64,000 nt of DNA from Cupriavidus sp. D384 (GCF_001652915.1 NZ_BBQI01000090.1:186001-250000), one strand, 5' to 3'; shown: positions 8,945 to 21,267, counted from the first letter of the stretch. Translations and numbers: made by a program. Notes: generated by a model not told the origin, from the sequence alone.

Positions 8945-9121
8945 GCCGCGATTCTAGCATCCGGGGAGCCCTCGGACCGCGGCACGAACCGGCCGCCGGG
9001 TGCCGTGCAGGCGCCACCCGCGCAAGCCGTCGAAAAGACGATGTAAAAGGTGTCTTCCCGTCACCGGAAGCGCGCCGCGCTTGTGGCACAATGCCCCGCT
9101 TTCGACTGACTCGTTTTCTCG

Positions 9122-11485
<2,364 letters not shown>

Positions 11486-11520
11486 GCCAGCGCCCCCCCG
11501 GCACCGCACGGCAGAATGTG

Positions 11521-11549
11521 AAACGCCCCGCTTGATGCGGGGCGTTTTT
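11521..11549. terminator. Bidirectional terminator between tex and kup
   Basis: AAACGCCCCGC-ttgat-GCGGGGCGTTTTT: an 11-bp GC-rich stem with a T run (A run on the other side) between convergent genes. Confidence 0.93.
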
Positions 11550-11575
11550 CATGGCGGTTCAGTCAGCGAACGGGG

Positions 11576-13477
11576 TCAGATTTCCACCTTCGTGCCCAGT
11601 TCCACCACACGGTTGGCCGGGATCGAGAAGAAGTCCGACGGCTTGGCGCCGTTCTGATGCATCCAGGCAAAGAGCCTTTCACGCCACATCGACATACCCG
11701 GCAGCTTTGACGGGATCACCGTCTCGCGTGCGATGAAGAATGACGTTTCCATCAGTTCGAAATGCATGTCGAGCTTGCGCTGCGCCAGATCAAGCACGCG
11801 CTGTACGTCCGGCGTTTCCTTGAAGCCGTACTCGGACGCCAGGATGAATACACCGCCGCCCAGGTCCTTGCAGGTCAGGCGGTGATCGTCGTCCACGTAC
11901 GGAATATCGCGCGTCACGAAGCTCAGGAACACCACGCGCTCGTGCAGCACCCGGTTGTGCTTGAGGTTGTGTAGCAGCGACACCGGCACCGATTCGGTAC
12001 TGCCGGTCAGGAACACGGCCGTACCTTCCACGCGATGCGGCGGATGCGCCAGCAGGCCTGCGATAAACGGCTCCAGCGGAATGCCGTCTTCAAGGCTGCG
12101 CGCCCGCAGCAGCTTGCGGCCGCTGTGCCAGGTCATCAGCAGGAAGAACGCGGTGCTGCCCATCAGCAGCGGGAACCAGCCGCCCTCGGCCACCTTGAGC
12201 AGGTTGGCCGCAAAGAACGACAGGTCGACGATCAGGAACGACGCGCCAAGCAGCGTCACCAGCACCCGGTTCCACTTCCAGAACCGGCGCATGACGATGA
12301 CCGCCAGGAACGTCGTGATCAGCATCGTGGTGGTCACGGCAATGCCGTAGGCGGCGGCCAGGTTCTCTGACTTGCGGAACGACAGCACCACGGCAATCAC
12401 CAGCACCAGCAGCGCCCAGTTGATCACGGGCAGGTAGATCTGGCCGATTTCCGCCGCCGACGTGTACAGGATGCGCATGCGCGGCAGGAAGCCCAGCTGG
12501 ATGGCCTGGCTGGTCAGCGAGAACGCCCCCGAGATCACGGCCTGCGACGCGATCACAGTGGCGGCGGTGGCCAGCAGCACCATCGGCAGCTGCAGCATGT
12601 CCGGCACCATCAGGAAGAACGGGTTCTCGATGGCTTGCGGGTTGACCAGCAGCAGCGCGCCCTGGCCGAAGTAGTTCAGCATCAGGCAGGGCATCACCAG
12701 CGCGAACCAGCCGTAGCGGATTGGCTTGGCGCCGAAATGGCCCATGTCGATGTACAGCGCCTCGGCGCCGGTCAGCACCAGGAACACGCTGCCCAGCACG
12801 ATAAACGCCAGCAGCGAGTGTTCGATCAGGAACGAGATGCCGTACCAGGGGTTGACGGCCTTGAGGATGTCCGGTGCCTGCACCAGGTTGAAGATGCCCA
12901 GCCCGCCCAGCGCCAGGAACCACACCACCATGATCGGCCCGAACAGCTTGCCCACCGCGCTGGTGCCATGGCGCTGGATAAAGAACAGCACGCACAGGAT
13001 GGACAGCGTGATCGGGATCACGAAATGCGACAGCGCCGGCGCGGCAATCTCCAGGCCCTCCACGGCCGACAGCACCGAGATGGCCGGCGTGATCACGGCA
13101 TCGCCATAGAACATGCAGGCCCCGAAAATGGCCGACATCATGATCAGCCGGGCCATGCGCGACCGCGGCGCGGCGGTACGCAATGCCAGCGCCATCAGCG
13201 CCAGCACCCCGCCTTCGCCGTTGTTGTCGGCGCGCATCACGAAGAGCACGTACTTGATGGAAACGACGACGATCATGGCCCAGAACAGCAGCGAAATGAT
13301 GCCCAGCACCGCTTCGGGGCTGAACGGGATGCCGTGGTCCTTGCTGAAACACTCCTTCAGCGAATACAGGGGGCTGGTACCGATGTCGCCAAAGACGACG
13401 CCGATCGCGCCGATCACGAGCGCACGGGTGCTCGGGCTTTCGACGAAATAATGACTGGTGGTTGCGGACTGGGTCAT
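11576..13477 (-). CDS. kup: Low-affinity potassium uptake transporter Kup
   Basis: 633 residues with about 12 membrane helices in the first 430 and a soluble C-terminal part. Kup/HAK family signatures are present: GVVFGDIGTSPLYSLKE near the N-terminus, RADNNGEGG, and MFYGDAVITPAISVLSAVEGL. Imports K+ with H+ across the inner membrane. The start ATG at 13477 gives the family N-terminus; no strong ribosome site is seen. Confidence 0.96.
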   Translation of the reverse strand: MTQSATTSHYFVESPSTRALVIGAIGVVFGDIGTSPLYSLKECFSKDHGIPFSPEAVLGIISLLFWAMIVVVSIKYVLFVMRADNNGEGGVLALMALALRTAAPRSRMARLIMMSAIFGACMFYGDAVITPAISVLSAVEGLEIAAPALSHFVIPITLSILCVLFFIQRHGTSAVGKLFGPIMVVWFLALGGLGIFNLVQAPDILKAVNPWYGISFLIEHSLLAFIVLGSVFLVLTGAEALYIDMGHFGAKPIRYGWFALVMPCLMLNYFGQGALLLVNPQAIENPFFLMVPDMLQLPMVLLATAATVIASQAVISGAFSLTSQAIQLGFLPRMRILYTSAAEIGQIYLPVINWALLVLVIAVVLSFRKSENLAAAYGIAVTTTMLITTFLAVIVMRRFWKWNRVLVTLLGASFLIVDLSFFAANLLKVAEGGWFPLLMGSTAFFLLMTWHSGRKLLRARSLEDGIPLEPFIAGLLAHPPHRVEGTAVFLTGSTESVPVSLLHNLKHNRVLHERVVFLSFVTRDIPYVDDDHRLTCKDLGGGVFILASEYGFKETPDVQRVLDLAQRKLDMHFELMETSFFIARETVIPSKLPGMSMWRERLFAWMHQNGAKPSDFFSIPANRVVELGTKVEI

Positions 13478-13852
13478 GGAATTGGGTCAGGTGAACCGGC
13501 TCGCGCCTCCCGCGCCTGCCTTTGGCTGTCCCGGCGTGGTGCCAGATGGACAGTCCCTCCAAAGTGCTTTATCAGGCACGATTTCTCTCACGCTTGCGGC
13601 TCCGGTCCCCGATGGGGCGTGTGGGCCTTCTCAGTTTCTATTGCGTTGCACAAACGCGCGCATTCTAGATGAAGTGTCGTGCGGCGACCACTGTGGAAAT
13701 GCCGACGTCGTCGGGCATGACGGATCAAGCATGGGAAAGAAGCCGGGCATGGTCAAGCCCCGCCAATGCCGCAACGGTCGGTTCACCCACGGTCGGGCCG
13801 TTGCGAGGGCACGACATCGAATGTCTGATACGTTACTTTTTTCAAACGGGCG
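13478..13852. other. Intergenic region upstream of kup
   Basis: 375 bases between the kup start and the 3' end of livF. A TAGAAT (minus strand, 13667-13662) could be a kup -10 box but no good -35 faces it. No supported ORF, and no convincing terminator for the liv operon except a small GGCGTC-a-GACGCC inverted repeat at the livF stop. Confidence 0.4.
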
Positions 13853-14569
13853 TCAGACGCCAAGATAACGATCCAGCGCCGCCGGCGTGGCCGCCAGCTT
13901 GGCGGCCGGCCCGGCCATCACCACCTGGCCTTTTTCGAGCACGACCACGCGATCTGCATGCGCCAGTACGGCGCGGTAGTTGCGATCCACCACGATCGAT
14001 GCAATGCCGGTGCCGCGCACGGTGGCAATCACGTTCCAGATCTCATGCACGATACGGGGCGCCAGCCCCTCGGTGGCCTCGTCAAGGATCAGACAGTCCG
14101 GGTTGGTCATCAGCGCCCGGCCAATCGACAACATCTGCTGCTCGCCGCCTGACAGTTGCTGCCCACCATGCGATAGCCGTTCCTTGAGCCGCGGAAACAG
14201 GTCCAGCACGCGGGCCTCGTCCCAGTCCTTGCGGCCGTCGCAGCCCGGCCGCGCGGCCATCACCAGGTTTTCGCGCACGCTCAGATTCGGAAAAATGCCA
14301 CGTCCTTCTGGCACATAGGCGACGCCAAGCCGGGCCACCTCGTGCGGCCGGGCGCGCGACATCTCGCGGCCCGCCACGCGGATGGTGCCGGCGCGTTCCC
14401 GGACATGACCCAGCAGCGTACGCAGCAGCGTGCTCTTGCCCATGCCATTGCGCCCCAGCAGCCCGACGGTTTCCCCCGCATTGACGTGGAAGTCGATGCC
14501 GCGCAGCACATGGCTCGATCCGTACCAGGCGTTGATGCCGTTGGCGTCGATGATGGCATTGGTGCTCAT
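13853..14569 (-). CDS. livF: Branched-chain-type ABC transporter ATPase LivF (box island)
   Basis: 238 residues, cytosolic ATPase of a HAAT-family importer. Walker A GRNGMGKST, signature LSGGEQQ, Walker B CLILDEATEGLAP, preceded by the LivF marker YVPEGRGIFPNLSVREN. The start at 14569 overlaps the livG stop as ATGA, showing translational coupling. Last gene of the leftward bclA-hydrolase-SBP-livHMGF series, so the likely cargo is benzoate or a related aromatic acid. Cargo is inferred from context only. Confidence 0.93.
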   Translation of the reverse strand: MSTNAIIDANGINAWYGSSHVLRGIDFHVNAGETVGLLGRNGMGKSTLLRTLLGHVRERAGTIRVAGREMSRARPHEVARLGVAYVPEGRGIFPNLSVRENLVMAARPGCDGRKDWDEARVLDLFPRLKERLSHGGQQLSGGEQQMLSIGRALMTNPDCLILDEATEGLAPRIVHEIWNVIATVRGTGIASIVVDRNYRAVLAHADRVVVLEKGQVVMAGPAAKLAATPAALDRYLGV

Positions 14570-15357
14570 GCGCCGGCCTCCTGCTTCTGCCCCGCCCCGT
14601 CCTCCTCGCCCAGGTAGGCCAGTTGCACCTCGCGGTTCGCGCGGATGCTGGCCGGATCGCCCGAGGCAATGACCGTGCCGTTGACCATCACCGTGATACG
14701 GTCGGCCACGGCGAACACAGCCTCCATATCGTGTTCGACCAGCAGGATCGCATGCCCTTCGCGCAGTCCGCGCAGCAGGTCGAGCATGCGGGCCGATTCC
14801 TCGGCGCCCATGCCGGCCAGCGGTTCGTCCAGCAGCAGCGCCACCGGCTCGGTAGCCAGGCACATCGCCACTTCAAGCTGGCGCTTCTGCCCGTGGGCCA
14901 GTTCGCTGGCAACGCGGCCCGCATGCTGCTCCAGTCCGGCGCGCTCCAGCGCTTCATCGGCCAGCGCCCGGCTGGTGCGGCAGCCCTGCGCCGACTCCCA
15001 CAGCCGCCATGCGCGCTGGGCGCGCGATTGCGCCGCCAGCCGGCAGTTCTCGCGCACGGTCAGCGGCAGGAAGATATTGTTGCGCTGGTAGCTGCGCCCC
15101 ACCCCGTGGCGCGCCAGTTTCGGCTGCGCCCAGCCGGTGACCTCGTGCCCCTGCAGATAGAGCTGGCCTTCCGACGGCGGCAGTTCGCCTGACAACAGGT
15201 TGATCAGCGTCGACTTGCCCGCGCCGTTGGTGCCGATCACGGCATGGATTTCATTGAGGTGCAGCGACAGGTCCACCTGGTTGACTGCGGTCAGGCCGCC
15301 AAAGCGGCGCGACAGCATGTCGGCCTGCATCACCGGTGCCGATGTGGGCTGGTTCAT
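14566..15357 (-). CDS. livG: Branched-chain-type ABC transporter ATPase LivG (box island)
   Basis: 263 residues from the ATG at 15357, which overlaps the livM stop as ATGA. Walker A GTNGAGKST, LivG-type ARHGVGRSYQRNNIF (Q-loop region), signature variant LAHGQKRQLEVAM, Walker B VALLLDEPLAGMG, and the H-loop in LLVEHDMEAVF. The signature reads AHGQKR rather than LSGGQ, as in many LivG proteins. Works as a heterodimer with LivF under the LivH/LivM channel. Confidence 0.93.
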   Translation of the reverse strand: MNQPTSAPVMQADMLSRRFGGLTAVNQVDLSLHLNEIHAVIGTNGAGKSTLINLLSGELPPSEGQLYLQGHEVTGWAQPKLARHGVGRSYQRNNIFLPLTVRENCRLAAQSRAQRAWRLWESAQGCRTSRALADEALERAGLEQHAGRVASELAHGQKRQLEVAMCLATEPVALLLDEPLAGMGAEESARMLDLLRGLREGHAILLVEHDMEAVFAVADRITVMVNGTVIASGDPASIRANREVQLAYLGEEDGAGQKQEAGA

Positions 15358-16418
15358 GCGGCCTCCCGGCTTTGCGCGTTCGGGTCGGCGGCCCCCACAT
15401 GGCGGCGCGCCCGGCGCGGCGAACGTTGCCGCAGCACCGCCGGCACGCTCACCAGCCCGCGCGGCAACAGCGCCACCGCGACGATGATGAAACCGCCCAT
15501 CAGCAGTTGCCAATGCCTGGTCAGGGTGCCGAACCACTCGGCCAGCAGCACGAACGAGAACGCGCCCAGCACCGCGCCGGCCAGGCTGCCCACGCCGCCC
15601 AGGATCACCATCAGCATGGCATTGCCCGACTGGTGCCACGACGCGATCTCGGGGTTCACGAAGCCGAACTGGATCGCATAGAGAAAGCCCGCCAGCCCGG
15701 CCAGCATGCCGCCGGCCACAAAGGCCCCCAACTGGTAGCGATACGTGCCAAAGCCGGCCGCGCGCATGCGTTGCTCGTTATGGCGGATGCCGACCAGCGC
15801 GTGACCAAAGCGCGAGCGCAGCAGCAACGCCAGCAGGGCCACCGTCAGCACCAGCGCCGCCAGCACGAGCCAGTAGAACTGCACCGGCTCGTTCACCGTA
15901 AGCGGCAGTTCCGAGAACAGGCCGAATTCGGGCCGGAAGTAGATATAGGTGCCATCGCTGCCACCAGCGATCTTTGTATCGTGGAACACGAAATACACCA
16001 TCTGCGCAAAGGCCAGCGTGACCATGATGAAGTAGATGCCGCGCGTACGCAGCACCATCGCGCCCACCACCAGCGCCAGCAGGCCCGCGGCGCCCACCGC
16101 GCCCAGCATCAGCAGCCAGCCGTTGCCCGCGCCGCTCTCGGGCGCCAGCATGGCCGTGGCATACGCCGCCATGGCAAAGTACGCCGCGTGCCCCAGGCTG
16201 ACCAGGCCCGTGTAGCCAATCAGCAGCTGCAGCGACAGCGCGAAGATCGCCATGATCATCACCTTGCTGAGCAGCTCGATGTAGTACTTGTGGCTGTCGG
16301 CGGTCAGCAGCAGCGGCACGGCGCACAGCACGGCCAGCGCGATGATCCAGCCCGTGGCCGCCAGCCACGCGGGGCGCCGTACGTCCTGGGGCCCGGTTGT
16401 CGAGATATCGGTTTGCAT
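15354..16418 (-). CDS. livM: Branched-chain-type ABC transporter permease LivM (box island)
   Basis: 354-residue inner-membrane permease with about nine to ten hydrophobic segments. The LivM hallmark LIGYTGLVSLGHAAYFAMAAY is followed by GGSDG and GVGSLAGAVLGA, the coupling-helix region contacting the ATPases. Arg-rich hydrophilic C-terminus. It lies 13 bases after livH and overlaps livG. Confidence 0.94.
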   Translation of the reverse strand: MQTDISTTGPQDVRRPAWLAATGWIIALAVLCAVPLLLTADSHKYYIELLSKVMIMAIFALSLQLLIGYTGLVSLGHAAYFAMAAYATAMLAPESGAGNGWLLMLGAVGAAGLLALVVGAMVLRTRGIYFIMVTLAFAQMVYFVFHDTKIAGGSDGTYIYFRPEFGLFSELPLTVNEPVQFYWLVLAALVLTVALLALLLRSRFGHALVGIRHNEQRMRAAGFGTYRYQLGAFVAGGMLAGLAGFLYAIQFGFVNPEIASWHQSGNAMLMVILGGVGSLAGAVLGAFSFVLLAEWFGTLTRHWQLLMGGFIIVAVALLPRGLVSVPAVLRQRSPRRARRHVGAADPNAQSREAA

Positions 16419-16431
16419 GTCCCTTCCCTGC

Positions 16432-17298
16432 TCAACCCGCGCGGAACAGCCCTTGCGGCTTCCACAGCAGGATCACGGCCATCAGCAGGTACACCAGCAC
16501 GCCGGCTGCATCCTGCCAGAACACCTTGCCGAACGTATCCACAAAGCCGATCAGCAGCGACGCCACCAGCGCGCCCTTGACCGACCCGATCCCGCCAATC
16601 ACGACCACCACGAAGCAGATGATCAGCACCTGGCCCCCCATGCCCGGATACACCGACGACACCGGCGAGGCAATCATCCCCGCCAGCACCGCCAGCGCCA
16701 CGCCCAGCGCGAACACGAAGCGGTACAGCACGGTGACGTTGATGCCGAGCGATTGCACCATTTCGCGATTGGTGGCGCCCGCGCGGATCATCATGCCCAC
16801 CCGCGTACGGCGGATCACGTAGTACATCGCCCCGGCCACCAGCAGGCACACCGCCGAGATGAACAGCCGGTAGACCGGATAGGTCATGTCGTTGCCGATC
16901 GGCAGCGCACCGTCCAGCAGCGCCGGCACGGGCACGCCGTGGACGTCATCGCCCACCAGGATGCTGCGCAGTTCCTCGAAGACCAGGATCAGCCCGTAGG
17001 TCATCAGCACCTGCTGCAGGTGGTCGCGCTGGTACAGGTAGCTGAAGAACGCCCATTCGAGCAGGTAGCCGAACAGCACGGCCAGCACGATGCCCAGCGG
17101 CAGCGCGATAAACAGGTTGCCCGTCAGGCTGGCCAGCGTGAACGCCAGGTAGGCCCCCAGCATGTAGAAACTGCCGTGGGCCAGGTTGATCACACCCATG
17201 ATGCCGAAGATCAGCGTCAGCCCGCTGGCCACCAGGAACAGCAGCAGGCCGTACTGCACGCTGTTCAGGCACTGGATAAGGAAGGAAACAATGTCCAT
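16432..17298 (-). CDS. livH: Branched-chain-type ABC transporter permease LivH (box island)
   Basis: 288-residue permease with the LivH signatures GVINLAHGSFYMLGAY and GGIGSVKGALVASLLIGFVDTFG, eight or so membrane helices. Pairs with LivM. First of the four tightly packed membrane/ATPase genes, 73 bases after the binding-protein gene. Confidence 0.94.
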   Translation of the reverse strand: MDIVSFLIQCLNSVQYGLLLFLVASGLTLIFGIMGVINLAHGSFYMLGAYLAFTLASLTGNLFIALPLGIVLAVLFGYLLEWAFFSYLYQRDHLQQVLMTYGLILVFEELRSILVGDDVHGVPVPALLDGALPIGNDMTYPVYRLFISAVCLLVAGAMYYVIRRTRVGMMIRAGATNREMVQSLGINVTVLYRFVFALGVALAVLAGMIASPVSSVYPGMGGQVLIICFVVVVIGGIGSVKGALVASLLIGFVDTFGKVFWQDAAGVLVYLLMAVILLWKPQGLFRAG

Positions 17299-17371
17299 CG
17301 TGAAGCCGGCGCTGCCGTCTGGTGGGTCCTGGGGGCCTCGGAGGTTCCGCGGGTCCTGTGGATGGGCCGGA

Positions 17372-18592
17372 TCAGAGGCGGCAGCCGCGCGCCGGGTCGG
17401 CCAGCGCCTTCACCGCCACGGTGCTGACCTTGTTCTCGCGGCCGTCCACCTTGCGCAGGTAGAAGTCCTGCACCGGGTTGTGCGCCTTCGACAACGTGAA
17501 CGCACCGCGCGGGCTGTCCACCCTGGCCGTCTCCATGGCCTTGATGATGTCCGGCTTGCGGGTCATGTCGCCCTTGACCGCGTTCGCACCGGCAGCCAGC
17601 AGCTGCGCGGCGTCGTAGCCCTGCACCGCATAGACGTCCGGCTGCAGCTTGTAGGTCTTGGCGTAGTCCAGGCGGAAGGACTTGTCACGCGCGTTGCTCA
17701 GGCCGTCGGCATAGTGCAGCGTGGTCTCCAGCCCCTGGGCGGCCGCGCCCTGCGCTTCCAGCGTGCCGTCGGTCAGGAAGCCCGAGCCGTACAGCGGAAT
17801 CTTGTCCTTCAGGCCGGCGGCCTGCCAGTCCTTCACGAACTTGACCGCGCCGCCGCCAGCAAAGAACACGAACACCGCGTCCGGCTTCAGCGACGCCACC
17901 TCGGTAATCAGCGCCTGGAACTCGACGTTCGGGAATGGCAGGCTCAGTTCCTTGACCACCTTGCCGCCCTTGGCCTCGAAGGCCTCCTTGAAACCCTTGA
18001 CCGACTGCTCGCCGGCCGCGTATTTCCAGGTCAGCGTGACCACCTTCTTCATGCCGCGTTCGGCCAGCACGTGGCCCATGGCATAGCCCGGCTGCCAGTT
18101 CGAGAACGACGAACGGAAGATATTCGGGCCGCACAGCGGGCCGGTGGCTTCGTCCACGCCCGCATTCGGGATGATCAGCAGCGTGTTGTTTTCCTTCGCC
18201 ACCTTGACGATGCCCATCTGCACGCCCGAGTGCACGGTGCCGACCACAACATCCACCTGGTCGCGCCGGATCAGCTTGGTGGCGTTTTCCGGGGCCTTGG
18301 CGGGGTCCGATTCATCGTCCACCTTGAAGTACTCCACGTCGCGCCCGCCCAGCTTGCCACCCTGCTGCTGCACATACATGCGAAAGCCGTTCTCGATGGC
18401 GGTGCCCAGCGCCGCATAGGTGCCCGTGTACGGCAGCATGAAGCCGACCTTGACCTTGCCACCGGCTGCCGGGGCGGCCGGCGCGGTCTGGGCCACGGCG
18501 GCGCTGCCGGCGGCCAGCAGCGCGCTGGCGGCCAGCGTGACGACAGACAGACGACGAGCGTGTAGCAGCCTGCGCAATGCATTGCGATGCAT
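17372..18592 (-). CDS. Periplasmic ligand-binding protein of the box-island ABC importer
   Basis: 406 residues, type I periplasmic binding fold (LivK/HAAT-like, Peripla_BP_6). A signal peptide ends near AGSAAVAQ (about residue 35). Start MHRNALRRLL has a strong AGGAGGAG ribosome site. Motifs: VKVGFMLPYTGTYAALG at the mature N-terminus and GTVHSGVQMG in the ligand cleft region. Its place between bclA/hydrolase and livH suggests it captures benzoate or another aromatic acid; similar proteins accompany box clusters in Burkholderiales. Ligand is not shown by sequence. Confidence 0.9.
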   Translation of the reverse strand: MHRNALRRLLHARRLSVVTLAASALLAAGSAAVAQTAPAAPAAGGKVKVGFMLPYTGTYAALGTAIENGFRMYVQQQGGKLGGRDVEYFKVDDESDPAKAPENATKLIRRDQVDVVVGTVHSGVQMGIVKVAKENNTLLIIPNAGVDEATGPLCGPNIFRSSFSNWQPGYAMGHVLAERGMKKVVTLTWKYAAGEQSVKGFKEAFEAKGGKVVKELSLPFPNVEFQALITEVASLKPDAVFVFFAGGGAVKFVKDWQAAGLKDKIPLYGSGFLTDGTLEAQGAAAQGLETTLHYADGLSNARDKSFRLDYAKTYKLQPDVYAVQGYDAAQLLAAGANAVKGDMTRKPDIIKAMETARVDSPRGAFTLSKAHNPVQDFYLRKVDGRENKVSTVAVKALADPARGCRL

Positions 18593-18668
18593 GGATTCTC
18601 CTCCTGGTGGTCTGAAGCCGGTGGCGCCGCGCGCACCGGACCGGTGCCGGCCCGGCTGTCGCCGCCAA

Positions 18669-19484
18669 TTATTTTAGGATTGAAGTATTCGCCGTTATAA
18701 ACGCCGCGGTCGCAGCCGTCAATGCGCCCGCCTGGTCGCGGTGCGGCGAATGCCCACAGCGCGCGAGTTTAAGCAGTACGGTTTGCGGGGCATATCGCTG
18801 GATACCCTCGATCTGGGCCATGGTGCCGTACTCGTCGTCCTCGCCCTGCACGGCCAGTACCGGGCAGCGGACGCCGTCCAGCAGCGGGCGCAGGTCAAAG
18901 TGGCGAAAGTCCGGGTTGAGCCAGATATCGTTCCAGCCCCAGAACGCCGAATCCACATCGCCGTGGTGGCGCGCCAGCCGCGCGCGCAGGTCGGTGTTCA
19001 GGTAGGTCTCGCGCGTGGTGGCAATGCTGCGCACCGAGAGGTCTTCGACGAAGATATGCGGCGCCAGCACCGTCAGGCCATCCGCCGCATCGGGAAAGCT
19101 CGCCGCGTAGATCAGCGCGATCGATCCGCCATCGCTGTGGCCCATCAGCCAGGGCCTGCCGTGCTGGCGGCCGGGGCCGACGCCAAGCGTCTCGAACAAC
19201 ACCGGCAGCGCCTCGCGGGCCTGGCGATGCATGAAATCGACTCCCCATTGCTCGTCATGCGGCCGTGGCGTGGAGCGCCCGTAGCCGTAGCGCGAAAAAA
19301 ACAGGCCCCGGAAGTCGCCGGCCTCGCAGAACTGGCGCGGAAAATCGCGCCACATGCTGACCGAGCCCAGGCCTTCGTGCAGGAACACCACCAGCGGGCG
19401 CCGTTCGCGCCCGGGTCTCAGCCATTGATACTCGATGTCGATCTGCCGCCCATCGAAGGGAATCCGAACCAGTTCGCTGCCCAT
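18669..19484 (-). CDS. Alpha/beta hydrolase of the benzoate cluster
   Basis: 271 residues from MGSELVRIPF; start chosen for its GGGGTGGTGAG ribosome site, the upstream frame being Arg/Gly filler. Alpha/beta-hydrolase fold: oxyanion region FLHEGLGS, nucleophile Ser117 in GHSDGG, acid in VQGEDDEYG, and His in CGHSPHRD. Proteins of this type recur next to bclA in box clusters; a role as a thioesterase or enol-lactone/ester hydrolase that rescues CoA or opens side products is plausible but unproven. It lies 70 bases after bclA and 76 before the binding-protein gene on the same strand. Confidence 0.85.
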   Translation of the reverse strand: MGSELVRIPFDGRQIDIEYQWLRPGRERRPLVVFLHEGLGSVSMWRDFPRQFCEAGDFRGLFFSRYGYGRSTPRPHDEQWGVDFMHRQAREALPVLFETLGVGPGRQHGRPWLMGHSDGGSIALIYAASFPDAADGLTVLAPHIFVEDLSVRSIATTRETYLNTDLRARLARHHGDVDSAFWGWNDIWLNPDFRHFDLRPLLDGVRCPVLAVQGEDDEYGTMAQIEGIQRYAPQTVLLKLARCGHSPHRDQAGALTAATAAFITANTSILK

Positions 19485-19554
19485 CTCACCACCCCTGTCA
19501 CCACGCATACCACGCATATCACGGCCCTGCCCGACGGTATGCCGTCACCATCCC

Positions 19555-21267
19555 TCACGACAACCGCGCCGCTTCCTCGCGCTGGCGCAGCCGGAAACGC
19601 TGGATCTTGCCGGTCGCCGTCTTCGGCAGCTCCTCCACACACTCGATCTGCCGCGGATACTTGTACGGCGCCAGTTTCGACTTGACGAAGGCCTGCAGTT
19701 CGGCGGCCATGCCGTCGTGCCATTGCTGGCCCGGGCGCAGCACCACGAAGGCCTTGGGCTTGATCAGGTCGTCGGCATCGGCCACGCCGATCACCGCGGC
19801 CTCCAGCACGGCCGGATGCTGGGCCAGCGCGGCCTCCACTTCGAATGGCGACACGTAGATGCCGCCGACCTTGAGCATGTCGTCGCTGCGGCCCGCATAG
19901 GTGTAGTAGCCGTCGGTGTCGCAGACGTACTTGTCGCCACTGCGGGTCCACGCGCCCACGAACGTATCGCGGCTCTTGTCGCGGTTGCTCCAGTACATCA
20001 GCGCGGCCGATGGCCCCTTGATATAGAGGTCGCCGATCTCGCCGGCCGCGCACGGCTCGCCCTGCTCGTCGAGCAGCTTCAGTTCATAGCCCGGCACCGG
20101 GCGGCCGGTGGTGCCGTACCGCACTTCGCCGGGGCGGTTCGACAGGAAGATGTGCAGCATCTCGGTGGAACCGATGCCATCCAGGATGTCGCAGCCGAAA
20201 TGCGCCAGGAAGCGGTCACCGATATCGCGCGGCAGCGCTTCGCCGGCCGACGTGCAGACCCGCATCGCCACACTGGCGCGCGGCGGCAGGTCGGCGGCGG
20301 CCAGCATGCCGGCGAACAGCGTCGGCACGCCGCAGAAGACGGTCGGGCGATGTGAAACCAGGCGCTGGAATACCGCCTGGGGCGTCGGCCGCTCGGCCAT
20401 CAGCACGGTGGTGGCGCCCACCGACAGCGGAAACGTCAGCGCATTGCCCAGCCCGTAGGCAAAGAACAGCTTGGCCGCCGAGAACACCACGTCGTCTTCG
20501 CGGATGCCCAGCACGCGGCGCGCGTACAGATCGGCCGTATGGAACAGGTTGCCGTGGGTATGGACGGTGCCCTTGGGACGGCCCGTCGAGCCCGACGAAT
20601 ACAGCCAGAACGCCATGTCGTCGGGGCCCGTGGCCGCGGCGTCCGGCGCGGGTTCGGCATCGGCCACCATGCTGGCGACGGTCGGGCCCGGCCAGCCGGC
20701 ATCTGGCGCCGGCCCGGGCGCGGCCACGATCACGTCTGGCACAAGCCCGGACTTGTCGATAGCCGCCTGCATCGTGCCCAGCAGCGGCGCCGACACCACC
20801 ACGGCCCGCGCGCCGCTGTGCGCCAGCATGTATGCGTAGTCTTCAACCGTCAGCAAGGTGTTGACGGCAACCGGCACCCCACCGGCCAGCAGGCAACCCA
20901 GGAACACCGTGGGGAAATCGATCGTATCGAGCGCGCACAGCAAGATGCGCTCCTCGCGCCGGAACCCGGCCCGGCGCAAAGCGCCGGCAAAGCGGCGGCA
21001 GCGGCCGTCCAGTTCGGCAAAGGTCAGCGTGGTGGAGTCGTCGATATAGGCAGGCTTGCCGCCCCGCCCGGCCTGCAGGTGACGCGCCAGCAGGTCCTCG
21101 GCGGCGTTGTAGCGGGCGGGAAGCACGGCCACGCCAGCAACAGACGGGGCAATCGCCGGGCCCGGCGTGTCGGCGGGCGGCACGGAAGACGATGCCATGG
21201 ATACAGCCGGGGACACCGCCTGCCCTGCCGTACCGGCAGCCGCGGTGCTTGTGATCGGGGGCGTCAT
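19555..21267 (-). CDS. bclA: Benzoate-CoA ligase
   Basis: Activates benzoate with ATP and CoA to benzoyl-CoA, the first step of the aerobic hybrid (box) route. 570 residues from the ATG at 21267, which follows GGAGTGGAG. ANL-family motifs: P-loop YSSGSTGRPKG (223-233), DGIGSTEMLHIF (A5 region, typical of BCL), YKYPRQIE and the C-terminal catalytic Lys in PKTATGKIQR. The first 48 residues are a Ser/Ala/Pro-rich extension before RYNAAEDLL where family members normally begin; Met24 is a possible shorter start. Divergent from boxR. Confidence 0.94.
   Translation of the reverse strand: MTPPITSTAAAGTAGQAVSPAVSMASSSVPPADTPGPAIAPSVAGVAVLPARYNAAEDLLARHLQAGRGGKPAYIDDSTTLTFAELDGRCRRFAGALRRAGFRREERILLCALDTIDFPTVFLGCLLAGGVPVAVNTLLTVEDYAYMLAHSGARAVVVSAPLLGTMQAAIDKSGLVPDVIVAAPGPAPDAGWPGPTVASMVADAEPAPDAAATGPDDMAFWLYSSGSTGRPKGTVHTHGNLFHTADLYARRVLGIREDDVVFSAAKLFFAYGLGNALTFPLSVGATTVLMAERPTPQAVFQRLVSHRPTVFCGVPTLFAGMLAAADLPPRASVAMRVCTSAGEALPRDIGDRFLAHFGCDILDGIGSTEMLHIFLSNRPGEVRYGTTGRPVPGYELKLLDEQGEPCAAGEIGDLYIKGPSAALMYWSNRDKSRDTFVGAWTRSGDKYVCDTDGYYTYAGRSDDMLKVGGIYVSPFEVEAALAQHPAVLEAAVIGVADADDLIKPKAFVVLRPGQQWHDGMAAELQAFVKSKLAPYKYPRQIECVEELPKTATGKIQRFRLRQREEAARLS

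Noticed and set aside
6599..9046. 815-residue frame antisense to the helicase and coiled-coil genes
   Set aside because: It spans three real genes and an intergenic gap on the other strand; low-complexity composition.
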